Source: CAZADA01 sp964568975
GTDB lineage: Bacteria > Pseudomonadota > Alphaproteobacteria > Caulobacterales > Maricaulaceae
Assembly (NCBI GenBank): GCA_964568975.1
Contig: CAZMSO010000013.1
Location: 1 to 64,000 of the forward strand
Reading direction: 5' to 3'
DNA: 64,000 bases
Under the pieces are notes generated by a model. It was given only the letters and a program-made list of their open reading frames with translations, was not told the DNA's origin and did no database searches. Made by a program: the position numbers and the translations under genes. Below are positions 34,383 to 44,108 of this stretch, one piece after another (positions within the stretch are counted from its first letter, which is position 1; the number at the start of each line of letters is the position of its first letter).

Positions 34383-35264
34383 GTGGAGCCGGCTGAACAC
34401 ACCGCGCCGACGCGCGCGCGCCCGGGCGTGGGCGTCTTCGCCATGGGCTTAGGCGTTGCAGCCATGGCGACAGCCGCGGCCGCAGCGCCGGGGCTGCGGC
34501 CTGTGGTTCTGTGGGGTCTCACCCTGCCCGCGCGCCTTATCGGCCTCGTGCTCCCGGGCGAGGACCTCTACGCCAAGGCCCAAAGCGCGGCGACGGCGCT
34601 GGGCTGGCTCGGCTGGGCCGCGACGCCCTTCGCGCTTGCGCCGCTCGTTTATCTTCTCGCGGCGGGGGGCGCTCGGCTGATCTCATCAAAGGCGCGCACG
34701 CAGGTGACGCGGGCTGCAGCCGCGTTGCGGCGCGCTGCGGATCTGGCCGACGGGGTCTGTGACGCCGCTGGCGCGCTGGCGCGCTGGGCGACTCTCGGCT
34801 TAGTCGCGGTCGTGCTGGTGGTGGTGGTGCAGCGTTATGTGTTCGGCCTCGCCTTCACGAAGCTCCAGGAGAGCATTCTCTACCTCCACGCCGGCGTGAT
34901 CTTGCTCGGCGGGCCCTGGACCCTCGGCGATGACGGGCATGTGCGCGTCGATGTGGTTTACGGACGCTTGAGCGCGACGGCGAAAGCGGCGGTGGATCTT
35001 GTGGGCGCGTATCTGTTGCTCGCGCCGACGGCGGTGACGGTGCTTCTCGTGTCGCGGGCTTATCTCGACCGGTCGTGGCGGGTGGGCGAAGGATCGCCGG
35101 AAAGCGACGGCTTGGCGCTTGTGTTCCTGCTGAAGACGCTGATCCCGATCTTCGCGGTCTTGCTCCTCATCCAAGCCGCGGCCCTGGCCGCCCGAGCCGC
35201 CTTGCGCCTGACGGGTCAGACACCCGGCGGCCGCGCGGCGCCCGCCCATGGGGAGGGCGTGTGA
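34383..35264 (+). CDS. dctQ: TRAP transporter small permease (DctQ), with an N-terminal extension
   Basis: A 293-residue protein, longer than the usual 160-200. The last 170 residues are the DctQ domain of four helices: LVVVVQRYVFGLAFTKLQES then ILYLHAGVILLGGPWTLGDD and GHVRVDVVYGRLSATAKA. The first 120 residues add two or three hydrophobic segments (residues about 18-55 and 70-95), a feature also reported for long DctQ subunits of TakQ type. Start is GTG 34383 after GAGGGGAGGG. Its TGA overlaps the dctM ATG. Confidence 0.88.
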   Translation: MEPAEHTAPTRARPGVGVFAMGLGVAAMATAAAAAPGLRPVVLWGLTLPARLIGLVLPGEDLYAKAQSAATALGWLGWAATPFALAPLVYLLAAGGARLISSKARTQVTRAAAALRRAADLADGVCDAAGALARWATLGLVAVVLVVVVQRYVFGLAFTKLQESILYLHAGVILLGGPWTLGDDGHVRVDVVYGRLSATAKAAVDLVGAYLLLAPTAVTVLLVSRAYLDRSWRVGEGSPESDGLALVFLLKTLIPIFAVLLLIQAAALAARAALRLTGQTPGGRAAPAHGEGV

Positions 35265-36976
35265 TGGCGGGCTTGGTCGCGTTTCTCGCGGAGAATCTCG
35301 ATGTCGTGATGTTCCTCATCGCGATTGCGGCGCTGTTGTCGGGCTATCCGGTGGCCTTCACCCTCGCCGGCGTGGCGCTCGCGTTCGCCGGCCTGGGCGT
35401 CGCGCTCGGCGCGTTCGACCCCGTGCTTCTGACGCTTGCGCCGAGCCGGATCTTCGGCGTGATGACCAACCAGGTGCTCGTGGCCGTGCCGCTCTTCGTC
35501 TTCATGGGCGTGATGCTTGAGAAGTCGAAGATCGCTGAAGAGCTTCTCGAGACCATGGGCGGCCTGTTCGGTCCGCTGCGCGGCGGGCTTGGCGTGGCCG
35601 TCGTCGCCGTCGGCGCGCTCTTAGCGGCCTCCACCGGCATTGTCGGCGCGACCGTGGTGACCATGGGGCTGTTGTCGCTGCCGACCATGCTCGCGAAAGG
35701 CTACGCGAAGCCGCTCGCCACCGGCGCCATTGCGGCCAGCGGCACGCTCGGCCAAATCATTCCGCCCTCCATCGTGCTCGTGCTCCTCGGCGACGTCATG
35801 GGCTCGGCCTATCAAAAGGCCCAGCTCGATCAGGGGATCTTCGCGCCAGAGACGGTGTCGGTCGGCGACCTCTTCGCGGGCGCGCTGATCCCGGGCCTCA
35901 TGCTGGTCGGGCTCTACGCCAGCTACATGATGGCGGTCGCGCTGCTGCGGCCGGCTGCAGCGCCCGCACTCACCATCAGCGAGGCCGTGGGAGCGACGGC
36001 CCTCGCGCGCGTCACGCGGATTGTGCGCGCGTTAGCGCCGCCGCTGCTCCTGATTTTCGCTGTGCTCGGCTCCATTCTCGCCGGGCTGGCGACGCCGACG
36101 GAAGCTGCAGCCCTTGGCGCGACGGGCGCGGTCTTTCTGGCGGGGCTGCGGGATTTGGGCGATGGGGAGGATGATCCCTCCATCCCCTGGGCGCGCAGCG
36201 CGCGGCGCGCGGCGGCGGCGGGGCTCGCCGCGGCGGGTTTGCTGGTGGTGCTGACGGCGTTCGTGGATCTGCGTCTCGGCCGCGAAAGCCCGACGGGCGT
36301 GGAACAAGGCGGGGCCATCGCGGCGGCGCTGCTCATAGGCGTCGCCGTTGCGGGTCTTGCGGCCGCGCTTTACCGCGCCTGGATGACGCGGTGTCTTCAA
36401 GCCGTCACCCGCGACACCGCGCGGATCACGGCGATGGTGTTTGTGATTCTGATCGGAGCGACACTCTTCGCGTTGGTTTTCCGTGGGTTGGGCGGCGATG
36501 AGCGGGTCGCGGCCGTGTTGGAGACCGCCGCCGGCGGCGTCCTCGCGGCGCTGGACGGCCTGTTGTCGTCTTTGGGGTTCGCCAGCGCGGACGCGCCTTT
36601 GGCTGACAGCCGCGCGGCCCAAGCTGCCGCGGGCGTGTTCATTGTGATGATTGTAATGTTCGTGCTTGGCTTTTTTCTCGACTTTATCGAGATCACCTTC
36701 GTGGTAGTGCCGCTGGTTGCGCCGCCGCTTTTAGCGCTTGGCGCGGATCCCGTGTGGCTCGGCGTGATGATGGCGCTGAATCTGCAAACGAGTTTCTTGA
36801 CGCCGCCTTTCGGTTTCGCGCTGTTTTATCTGCGCGGCGTCGCCCCACCGAGCGTCGCGACGACGGACATTTACCGCGGGGCCGCGCCTTTTGTGCTGAT
36901 CCAGCTGCTTGCGCTGTTGGCGGTCGCAGCGTTTCCCGTGCTGGCCACCGGCCTGCCGGGGTTGGTGTTTGGGTGA
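35264..36976 (+). CDS. dctM: TRAP transporter large permease (DctM)
   Basis: A 570-residue integral membrane subunit that carries the Na+-driven substrate path. Motifs: LSGYPVAFTLAGVALAFAG, then VPLFVFMGVMLEKSKIAEEL, STGIVGATVVTMGLLSLPTM, ASGTLGQIIPPSIVLVLLGD and the second half DFIEITFVVVPLVAPPLLAL with MALNLQTSFLTPPFGFALFY. An insertion of about 110 residues with extra hydrophobic segments lies near 310-420, which makes it longer than the usual 430, as in TakM-type subunits. ATG 35264 forms a TGATG junction with dctQ. Confidence 0.94.
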   Translation: MAGLVAFLAENLDVVMFLIAIAALLSGYPVAFTLAGVALAFAGLGVALGAFDPVLLTLAPSRIFGVMTNQVLVAVPLFVFMGVMLEKSKIAEELLETMGGLFGPLRGGLGVAVVAVGALLAASTGIVGATVVTMGLLSLPTMLAKGYAKPLATGAIAASGTLGQIIPPSIVLVLLGDVMGSAYQKAQLDQGIFAPETVSVGDLFAGALIPGLMLVGLYASYMMAVALLRPAAAPALTISEAVGATALARVTRIVRALAPPLLLIFAVLGSILAGLATPTEAAALGATGAVFLAGLRDLGDGEDDPSIPWARSARRAAAAGLAAAGLLVVLTAFVDLRLGRESPTGVEQGGAIAAALLIGVAVAGLAAALYRAWMTRCLQAVTRDTARITAMVFVILIGATLFALVFRGLGGDERVAAVLETAAGGVLAALDGLLSSLGFASADAPLADSRAAQAAAGVFIVMIVMFVLGFFLDFIEITFVVVPLVAPPLLALGADPVWLGVMMALNLQTSFLTPPFGFALFYLRGVAPPSVATTDIYRGAAPFVLIQLLALLAVAAFPVLATGLPGLVFG

Positions 36977-37093
36977 GTGCGGACAGATCCTGCGGCGCAG
37001 GGCGCGCCGCCGACCGATGGCAGTCGTGCGGCTTTGCACATGATCGCCCTGCGGTAGGTTCAGGGCTCCGCCCGCCGCACAGGACATCCCGCT

Positions 37094-39454
37094 ATGGCTG
37101 CTTCTTTCCCCGACGCTTCCGCCTCTGACGCGCCGGCCACATCGCGCCTGACGGTGTTGGAGGCGCTGGAGCGCCAGGTCCTGTGGCTTGCGACGTGGAT
37201 GATCCACCACGCCAACCATGTGCGGCCGAAGCGCGATGGGCTCAAAGTCGGCGGCCACCAAGCCTCATGCGCGTCACTGACCACGCTGATGACGGCGCTT
37301 TACTTCCAGATCCTCGGCCCGCGCGATCGGGTGGCGGTGAAACCCCATGCGAGCCCTGTGTTTCACGCAATCCAGTATCTCGCCGGCCGTCAAACGCGGG
37401 CCAATCTTGAAGCCTTTCGAGGATTCGGCGGAGCGCAGTCTTATCCTTCGCGGACAAAAGACGTGCCGGAGGTGGATTTCTCCACGGGCTCTGTCGGGCT
37501 CGGCGTTGCGGCGACGCTGTTTGCGTCTTTGGTGCAGGATCTCGCGCGGGCGCGCAGCGGCGGGGCCGGCGCAAGCGCGCCGCCGGGACGCATGGTGGCC
37601 CTCGTGGGCGACGCCGAGCTCGACGAAGGCAATGTGTATGAGGCCCTGCTCGACGGGTGGAAGCACGACGTCCAAAATCTCTGGTGGATCATTGACTACA
37701 ACCGCCAAAGCCTCGACGGCGTGGTCAATGACGCCCTGTTTCAGAAGATCAGCGGCGTGTTCGACGCCCTTGGCTGGCGGGTGACGACGTTGAAATACGG
37801 CCGCCGCTTGGAAGCGCTGCGCCGCCAACCGGGCGGGGAGGCGGTGCTCGATTGGATCGACGGCTGCGACAACCAGCTCTATTCCGCGCTGACCTTTAAA
37901 GGCGGCGCCGGCTGGCGCGAGCGGCTCACGGCCGATCTTGGCGACACCGCCGGCGTGGCGGCCTTGCTTGACGAGCGCGACGACGTCGCCTTGCACGCGC
38001 TGATGACCAACCTCGCCGGCCATGACATGGAGAGCATTCTTGAGGCGTTCGCCGCGATTGGCGACGATCCCGCGCCGCAATGTGTCATTGCTTACACCGT
38101 CAAGGGCTTCGGCCTGCCGCTGGCGGGCCATAAAGACAATCACGCGGGCCTGCTGACGCCCAAACAGCTTGAGGCCTATCAAGCGTCTCTCGGCGTTCCC
38201 GCAGGGGCGGAGTGGGCGCCGTGGTCGACGCTGGGCCCGTTGGAGGACGCCGCGCGCATTGTCGTGGAGACCGCGCCGTTCTTCACCGCCGGATCGCGGA
38301 CCACCACCGCCCCCGCCGTTTCCATCGCGCCGCTGGCGACGCCACCGGGGGATCGGCTTTCCACCCAAGACGCGTTCGGCAAGATCCTCCTGGAGATCGC
38401 GCGTGAGGACGGTCCCCTGGCGGAGGCGATTATCACCACCTCGCCGGACGTGACGGTCTCTACAAATCTCGGCGCGTGGGTGAACAAGCGTCGGCTGTTT
38501 CGCCGCGCGCCGATGGAGGACGTGTTTAAGGTCGAGCAAATCCCCTCAGCCCAGCTCTGGCGGCGCGGGCCGGACGGCCAACACATCGAGCTTGGCATTG
38601 CTGAGCACAATCTCTTTTTGCTGCTGGGGCAGCTGGGGCTCGCCCATGAGTTCTTCGCCCGCCGGTTTCTGCCCGTGGCGACGCTTTACGATCCCTTTAT
38701 CAATCGCGGCTTGGACGCGCTCAATTACGCCTGTTACCAGGGCGCGCGGTTTATGGTGGTCGCGACGCCGTCGGGTCTGACGCTCGGGCCGGAGGGCGGC
38801 GCGCATCAGTCCATCCACCCGCCGGTGATCGGCATGGCCCAACCCGGCTTGACGTACATCGAACCCGCGTTCGCTGATGAACTTGCAGCCGCGATGGCGT
38901 GGGGCTTCGCGCACATGCAAGCCCCGGACGGCGGCGCTGTTTATCTGCGCTTGTCCACCCGCGCGATCGCTCAAGAGGCGCGCGACGCCGTTCCCGCGGG
39001 CGCAATCAACGATGGCGCGTACTGGCTGCGCCCGCCGGGCGACGGCGCGCGCCTCGCCATCGCGTTCGCTGGAGCGCTCGCCCCCGAAGCGCTGGAAGCT
39101 TGGGAGCGCGCGCGCGCCATTGATCCCCGCGTCGGCCTGCTCGCTGTGGCGTCCGCGGACCGCGCCCATCATGGCTGGACGCGGGGGCGCACAACCCCGG
39201 TGCGTGACGAACGCGTGCGGCCCTCGCCGATCGAGCGCTTGCTTGCGCCGTTGCATCGCGACGCCGCGCTGGTGACGGTCATTGACGGCGCGCCGGGAAC
39301 CCTCTCGTGGCTGGGCGGGGTCGCGGGCCACAAGACCACCGCACTCGGCGTGGAGACGTTCGGTCAAACCGGGGATCTGCCAGATCTCTACGACGCCTAT
39401 GGCCTTTCCGCGGAGGCGATCTTGGCGGCGTGTGAAAACGCGTTCTTGCCCTAG
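37094..39454 (+). CDS. TPP-dependent AceE/transketolase-like enzyme
   Basis: A 786-residue protein similar to the homodimeric pyruvate dehydrogenase E1 (AceE) and transketolases. The TPP-binding part has KVGGHQASCASLTTLMTALY, KPHASPVFHAIQYLAGRQT, and the GDG-type motif GDAELDEGNVYEALLDGWKH ending in WIIDYNRQSLDG. The pyrimidine domain carries the catalytic Glu in HIELGIAEHNLFLLLGQLGL and ATPSGLTLGPEGGAHQSIHP. It is about 100 residues shorter than AceE, and no E2/E3 gene is near. It follows the 2-oxoacid-type TRAP genes by 117 bases and may act on the imported substrate. True transketolase is less likely, judged by the AceE-like blocks. Confidence 0.82.
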   Translation: MAASFPDASASDAPATSRLTVLEALERQVLWLATWMIHHANHVRPKRDGLKVGGHQASCASLTTLMTALYFQILGPRDRVAVKPHASPVFHAIQYLAGRQTRANLEAFRGFGGAQSYPSRTKDVPEVDFSTGSVGLGVAATLFASLVQDLARARSGGAGASAPPGRMVALVGDAELDEGNVYEALLDGWKHDVQNLWWIIDYNRQSLDGVVNDALFQKISGVFDALGWRVTTLKYGRRLEALRRQPGGEAVLDWIDGCDNQLYSALTFKGGAGWRERLTADLGDTAGVAALLDERDDVALHALMTNLAGHDMESILEAFAAIGDDPAPQCVIAYTVKGFGLPLAGHKDNHAGLLTPKQLEAYQASLGVPAGAEWAPWSTLGPLEDAARIVVETAPFFTAGSRTTTAPAVSIAPLATPPGDRLSTQDAFGKILLEIAREDGPLAEAIITTSPDVTVSTNLGAWVNKRRLFRRAPMEDVFKVEQIPSAQLWRRGPDGQHIELGIAEHNLFLLLGQLGLAHEFFARRFLPVATLYDPFINRGLDALNYACYQGARFMVVATPSGLTLGPEGGAHQSIHPPVIGMAQPGLTYIEPAFADELAAAMAWGFAHMQAPDGGAVYLRLSTRAIAQEARDAVPAGAINDGAYWLRPPGDGARLAIAFAGALAPEALEAWERARAIDPRVGLLAVASADRAHHGWTRGRTTPVRDERVRPSPIERLLAPLHRDAALVTVIDGAPGTLSWLGGVAGHKTTALGVETFGQTGDLPDLYDAYGLSAEAILAACENAFLP

Positions 39455-39596
39455 ACCGACGCCAACGCACGCGCGCGGCGCCGCACCGCGACAAACGACC
39501 GCGTCCTCAACACTTTGCCGGCGGCGCTCAGGCGTTCACAGTCCGCTCGCCGCTTTCCCGATGCGCCGCGTTCGAGCCCCAGACCGGAGACCGCCC

Positions 39597-42440
39597 GTGT
39601 CCGTCTCATCCCCGCTTGCGCCGCCTCACGCCCGCGCCGCCGACACCCAGCCGGAGAGCGCGCTCGGACCCGCCGGCGGAAACGCGACCGAAGCGGAGTC
39701 GGTCGCCGGGCCAGACGCTGGGTCTGATCACGGCCTCACCGGGGAGGAGGCCGCGCGCCGGCTGGCGGACATCGGACCCAACGCGCTGCCGGAGCCGAAA
39801 ACGCCCGGCCTTGCGATGACATTCGCCCGGCAGTTCTTGAGCCCTTTCATTTACATCTTAATCATCGCGGCCGTGGTGTCGCTCGTCATTGGCCAAACGC
39901 CGAGCGCGGTCTTCATCGCCCTTGTGCTCTTGATCAATGCGGGCATCGGCACGGCGCAAGAGTATTCCGCCCAACAATCGGCCGCGGCGCTGAGAGCTAT
40001 GGTGCGGGGTGTGGCGCGGGTGGTGCGCGACGGGGCCGTGCATGTGATCGACATCGCCGAGGTGGTTCCCGGCGACCTGGTGCTGATCGGCTCCGGCGAT
40101 CGGGTTCCAGCGGATGCGCGACTGCTTGATTCCCAAGACCTGACCCTTGATGAATCCATGTTGACCGGGGAATCGCTTGCGGTGTCGAAGGACGCGCGCG
40201 AACGGTCCGACGCCGACACCCCGACGGCCGACCGGCGCGATGAAGTGTTCGCCGGCAGCATGGTCGTGCGCGGCCGCGGCCGCGGGATCGTCATCGCCAC
40301 CGGCCTCGACACTCAGATCGGGACCATCGCCCAGCGCGTCTCCGGCAAGCGGGAATCCGAGCCGCCGCTGATGATTCGCATCCGGCTGTTCACGTATCAG
40401 GTGTCTGGCGCGATTTTGCTGGCGATCCTCGCGCTCGTGGCGCTGATGACAGTGCGCGGCGGCTACAGCGCGCCGGAAATGGTGATGATGGCCATCGGCC
40501 TGGCGGTTTCAACGATCCCGGAAGGGCTGCCTGCGGCGCTGACGGTGGCGCTCGCCATCGGCATGCGGCGCATGGCCCAAGCGAATGTGATCATCCGCAA
40601 GCTGGTCGCTGTGGAGGCGCTGGGTTCATGCACCTTCATTTGTTCCGACAAGACCGGCACGCTCACCGTTAATGAGCTGACCATCGCGAAGGCGGTGCTG
40701 CCGTCGGGTCTGACGTACACCGCCACTGGCGCGGGCGTCGCGCCCGGCGATCTCCATGGCGAGGAGCGCGAGCGGCTGCGCGAGCTGATTCTCACCGGCG
40801 TGCTCGCGAATGAAAGTCAGCTTGATTACGCCGGCGGCGACTGGACCTCTGACGGCGATATTGTCGACGTTGCGTTCTTGGTGTTCGCGAAAAAGTTCGG
40901 CTTGTCCCTCAAAGAAACGCGCGCGCGCTTCGCGCGCCGCCACCTTGTGCCGTATGAGTCCGAGCGCGCCTTCAGCGCGAGCCTCAATGCGGGCCGCGAG
41001 GACGACGCCCCGGTTCTGCACGTCAAAGGAAGCCCGGAGAAAATTCTCGCCGCCTCCACCCGCATGCGTGTGAAAGACGCCGACGCCCCGATTGACGCGC
41101 GCGCGTTGGAAACGCAATTCGAGGCCCTGGCCCAGGACGGCTACCGCGTCATCGCCCTCGCCCAGCGGCCCTTCCCGCCGGCGGATCGCGCCCCGCCGAA
41201 CGACGCCGGCGATCACGATCCCGAGCGTCTGGAAGACCTCACTTTCCTGGGCATGGTCGCCATGATCGACCCCATGCGCCCGACGGCGGCGGAGGCCATC
41301 GAGCGCTGCCGAGCCGGCGGGATCGGCGTGGCGATGGTCACGGGCGACCATCCCGCGACCGCACGCGCCATCGGCGCCCAGCTGGGCCTGTGCGCGCCGG
41401 ATGCGCTCGTGGTCACGGGCGCGATGATCCGCAAGGCGGAAGCGACCGGGCCGGACCGCTTGCGAGAGACCATCCTGCCGGCGCGGGTCTTTGCGCGCAT
41501 TGAACCCGCGCAAAAGGAGACCATTGTCAGCACATTCATGGATGCCGGCCATTTCGTCGCCGTGACGGGCGATGGCGTGAATGACGCGCCCGCGATCCGA
41601 CGCGCCAACGCCGGCGTCGCCATGGGCAAGTCCGGCACAGACGTGGCGAAGGAAACCGCGGACTTGATCATCACGGACGACAATTTCGCCTCCATCGTCG
41701 CGGGCGTGGAGCAAGGGCGCATCGTCTACAGCAACATCCGCAAAGTGATCGGCCTGCTCACCGCCACGGGCTTTTCCGCCATTGTGTTGTTTTTCTTGAG
41801 CGTCGGCGCAGGGCTGCCGATCCCGCTGACGGCTGTCCAGCTTCTGTGGCTCAATCTGGTGGCCAATGGCCTGCAAGATGTCGCGCTGGCCTTCGAGCCC
41901 GGCGAGGGCGATGAGCTGAACCGCCCGCCGCGGGATCCCCAAGAGCCGATTTTTGAACGCCACATCATTGAACACGTGCTCATCGCCGGCTCGATTATGG
42001 GCGCGCTGGCGTTCGGCGTCTTCGCAACCGCGATGGCCAACGGCGTCGACCACGCGGCCGCGCAGAACCTGACCCTGCTGACCATGGTGTTGTTCGGCAA
42101 TATGCACGCTCTGTCGAGCCGCTCAGAAACGCGTTCTGTGTTCACCATCCCCTATTTCGCGAACCGGTTCATCGCGGTGGCGACGCCGGCGGCGCTTATG
42201 ACCCATTTGCTGGCGATGCACACGCCCGGCCTCAGCGGCGTGTTGGGTTTTGAGCCCGTGACATGGGGACAGTTCGCCATGGTGGTGGAGGTCGCTCTTC
42301 TCTTCCTGGTGGCGGAGGAGATCCACAAAGCCACCATCCGCTGGCGGGCGAACCGCCTCGCCGCCCACGCCGGCGCCGACACCACTGACGAGACCGCCGC
42401 CCAGACCACTAACGAGAACGCCGCGCCCGGGTCCCCTTAG
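39597..42440 (+). CDS. Cation-transporting P-type ATPase (P2-like)
   Basis: A 947-residue pump. Cytoplasmic motifs are complete: LTGESLAVSK in the actuator, the phosphorylated Asp351 in CSDKTGTLTVNE, VKGSPEKIL in the nucleotide domain, MVTGDHPATARAIGAQLG and VAVTGDGVNDAPAIRRANAG. Ten membrane helices fit. Helix 4 has STIPEGLPAALTVALAIGM as in Ca2+ pumps, but helix 6 reads LWLNLVANGLQDVALAFEP, where SERCA has NLVTDG, so two Ca2+-site residues differ. The ion is therefore uncertain. GTG 39597 has CGGAGA upstream; ATG 39561 is an alternative start. The N- and C-termini are Thr/Ala-rich. Confidence 0.9.
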   Translation: MSVSSPLAPPHARAADTQPESALGPAGGNATEAESVAGPDAGSDHGLTGEEAARRLADIGPNALPEPKTPGLAMTFARQFLSPFIYILIIAAVVSLVIGQTPSAVFIALVLLINAGIGTAQEYSAQQSAAALRAMVRGVARVVRDGAVHVIDIAEVVPGDLVLIGSGDRVPADARLLDSQDLTLDESMLTGESLAVSKDARERSDADTPTADRRDEVFAGSMVVRGRGRGIVIATGLDTQIGTIAQRVSGKRESEPPLMIRIRLFTYQVSGAILLAILALVALMTVRGGYSAPEMVMMAIGLAVSTIPEGLPAALTVALAIGMRRMAQANVIIRKLVAVEALGSCTFICSDKTGTLTVNELTIAKAVLPSGLTYTATGAGVAPGDLHGEERERLRELILTGVLANESQLDYAGGDWTSDGDIVDVAFLVFAKKFGLSLKETRARFARRHLVPYESERAFSASLNAGREDDAPVLHVKGSPEKILAASTRMRVKDADAPIDARALETQFEALAQDGYRVIALAQRPFPPADRAPPNDAGDHDPERLEDLTFLGMVAMIDPMRPTAAEAIERCRAGGIGVAMVTGDHPATARAIGAQLGLCAPDALVVTGAMIRKAEATGPDRLRETILPARVFARIEPAQKETIVSTFMDAGHFVAVTGDGVNDAPAIRRANAGVAMGKSGTDVAKETADLIITDDNFASIVAGVEQGRIVYSNIRKVIGLLTATGFSAIVLFFLSVGAGLPIPLTAVQLLWLNLVANGLQDVALAFEPGEGDELNRPPRDPQEPIFERHIIEHVLIAGSIMGALAFGVFATAMANGVDHAAAQNLTLLTMVLFGNMHALSSRSETRSVFTIPYFANRFIAVATPAALMTHLLAMHTPGLSGVLGFEPVTWGQFAMVVEVALLFLVAEEIHKATIRWRANRLAAHAGADTTDETAAQTTNENAAPGSP

Positions 42441-42502
42441 GGCGCGCGGCGCGGCTTAAGCGCCACAACACGGACGATTGTGCATCGCCACGCAGCCGTG
42501 AT

Positions 42503-42533
42503 GTCACAGATCTTACGCAATTCTATATATGGT
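42503..42533 (+). promoter_or_regulatory. Probable purF promoter
   Basis: An AT-rich island in GC-rich DNA: GTCACA at 42503-42508 and TATATG at 42528-42533 with a 19-base spacer (or TATATA at 42524 with 15). The -35 match is partial. The island lies about 50 bases before the purF start. Confidence 0.35.
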
Positions 42534-42584
42534 GCAGGAGCGCAGTTCGGGCCGCGTCGCCGACAACCGCAAAGGACAGTCGCC

Positions 42585-44108
42585 ATGGTCGAGGACGGTC
42601 ACACACATGGCGACGCCGATTCGGCGTCGGATGATCCGGCCACGCGGGAACTGACGACGGACGCCGCGGCGCATGGGCCGTCTCTGCAATTGAATTGCGG
42701 CGTCGTGGGCGTGTTCGGCATCCCCAACGCCGCGGATGTGGCCGCGCTCGGCCTGCATGCTCTCCAGCATCGCGGCCAGGAAGCCTGCGGCGTGGCCGCA
42801 TTCGGGGGCGAGACGTTCACCTATGAGCGCCATCCCGGCCTGGTGCGCGACCATTTCGGCGACGGCAAGGTGTCGCGCCGCTTGCCCGGGCGCAGCGCCA
42901 TCGCCCATTGCCGCTATTCCACCATGGGCAAGGATGTGCTGCGCAACGTCCAGCCGCTTTATGCGGATTTGCAGACCGGCGGGCTCGCCATCGCCCACAA
43001 CGGCAATCTGACGAACGCGCGCACCTTGCGCGAGCAGTTGGTGGCCCGCGGCAGCATTTTTCAAAGCGTCAGCGACACGGAGGTCATCCTGCACTTGGCG
43101 GCGGCGTCGAGCGCGGATCGCTTGATCGACCGCTTTGTCGACGCGCTGGACCAAATCGAAGGCGGTTATGCGCTTGTGGCGCTCGCTGACGACATGCTCA
43201 TCGGCGCGCGCGACCCGGTGGGCATTCGCCCGCTGGTGCTGGGTCGGCGCAAAGGCGCGCCGGTTCTCGCTTCAGAGACGTGTGCGCTGGATCAAATCGA
43301 TGCGGAATTCGTGCGCGACATCGGCCCCGGGGAAGTGGTGGTGGCCGACGCCGACGGCGTGCGCGTGCATCGCGCGCCCCTTGGGCGCGCGCGACCTTGC
43401 GCGTTTGAGTTTATTTATTTCGCGCGCCCGGACTCCGTAATGGACTCCGTGAGCGTCTATGAAGCGCGCCGGCGCATGGGCCGGCGTCTGGCCATGGACG
43501 CCCCCGCGGACGCCGACATCGTGATCCCGGTGCCGGACGGCGGCGCGCCGGCGGCGCTCGGCTATGCGGAGGTGAGCGGCCTGCCTTACGAGATTGGCAT
43601 CATCCGCAGCCATTTCGTGGGCCGCACCTTCATCCAGCCCAATCAGGAGCGGCGCACCGCCCACATCCGCCTCAAACACAGCGCCAACCGCGCCGTGGTG
43701 CAGGGCAAGCGGGTCGTGCTGATTGATGATTCCATTGTCCGCGGCAACACCTCACGCAAAATCGTGCAGCTCGTGCGTGACGCCGGCGCGACGGAGGTGC
43801 ACTTCCGCTCCGCCAGCCCGCCGATCCGCTATCCGGATTATTACGGCATCGACATGCCCGCGGCGGAGGAGCTCTTAGCGCGGCGGGTCCCGGATTTGCG
43901 CGCCATGGCCGATGAACTGCACGCCGACAGCGTGGATTTCTTATCTGTCGAGAGCCTTTATCACGCGGTAACGGACGCGCCGCGCGACCGCCATGAACCG
44001 CAGCTGACAGATCATTATTTCACGGGGGAGTATCCCACCCCCCTTACCGACCTTGAACGTCCCGGCGACGAGCAAGAGCGGCAAATGTCCTTCCTTGACG
44101 CGGGGTGA
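42585..44108 (+). CDS. purF: Amidophosphoribosyltransferase PurF
   Basis: A 507-residue enzyme for the first committed step of purine synthesis (PRPP + glutamine to phosphoribosylamine). The class II glutaminase domain starts at Cys38 after a propeptide that must be removed (LQLNCGVVGVFGIPNAADVA), with HALQHRGQEACGVA and CRYSTMGKDVLRNVQP. The PRTase domain has the PRPP loop VVLIDDSIVRGNTSRKIVQL. IPVPDGGAPAALGYAEVSGL and YYGIDMPAAEELLA are also typical. ATG 42585 follows AAGGACA. The SDR gene downstream overlaps by 4 bases (GTGA). Confidence 0.97.
   Translation: MVEDGHTHGDADSASDDPATRELTTDAAAHGPSLQLNCGVVGVFGIPNAADVAALGLHALQHRGQEACGVAAFGGETFTYERHPGLVRDHFGDGKVSRRLPGRSAIAHCRYSTMGKDVLRNVQPLYADLQTGGLAIAHNGNLTNARTLREQLVARGSIFQSVSDTEVILHLAAASSADRLIDRFVDALDQIEGGYALVALADDMLIGARDPVGIRPLVLGRRKGAPVLASETCALDQIDAEFVRDIGPGEVVVADADGVRVHRAPLGRARPCAFEFIYFARPDSVMDSVSVYEARRRMGRRLAMDAPADADIVIPVPDGGAPAALGYAEVSGLPYEIGIIRSHFVGRTFIQPNQERRTAHIRLKHSANRAVVQGKRVVLIDDSIVRGNTSRKIVQLVRDAGATEVHFRSASPPIRYPDYYGIDMPAAEELLARRVPDLRAMADELHADSVDFLSVESLYHAVTDAPRDRHEPQLTDHYFTGEYPTPLTDLERPGDEQERQMSFLDAG

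Noticed and set aside
40626..42107. Minus-strand ORF of 493 codons
   Set aside because: It is antisense to the P-type ATPase and lacks any recognisable domain.
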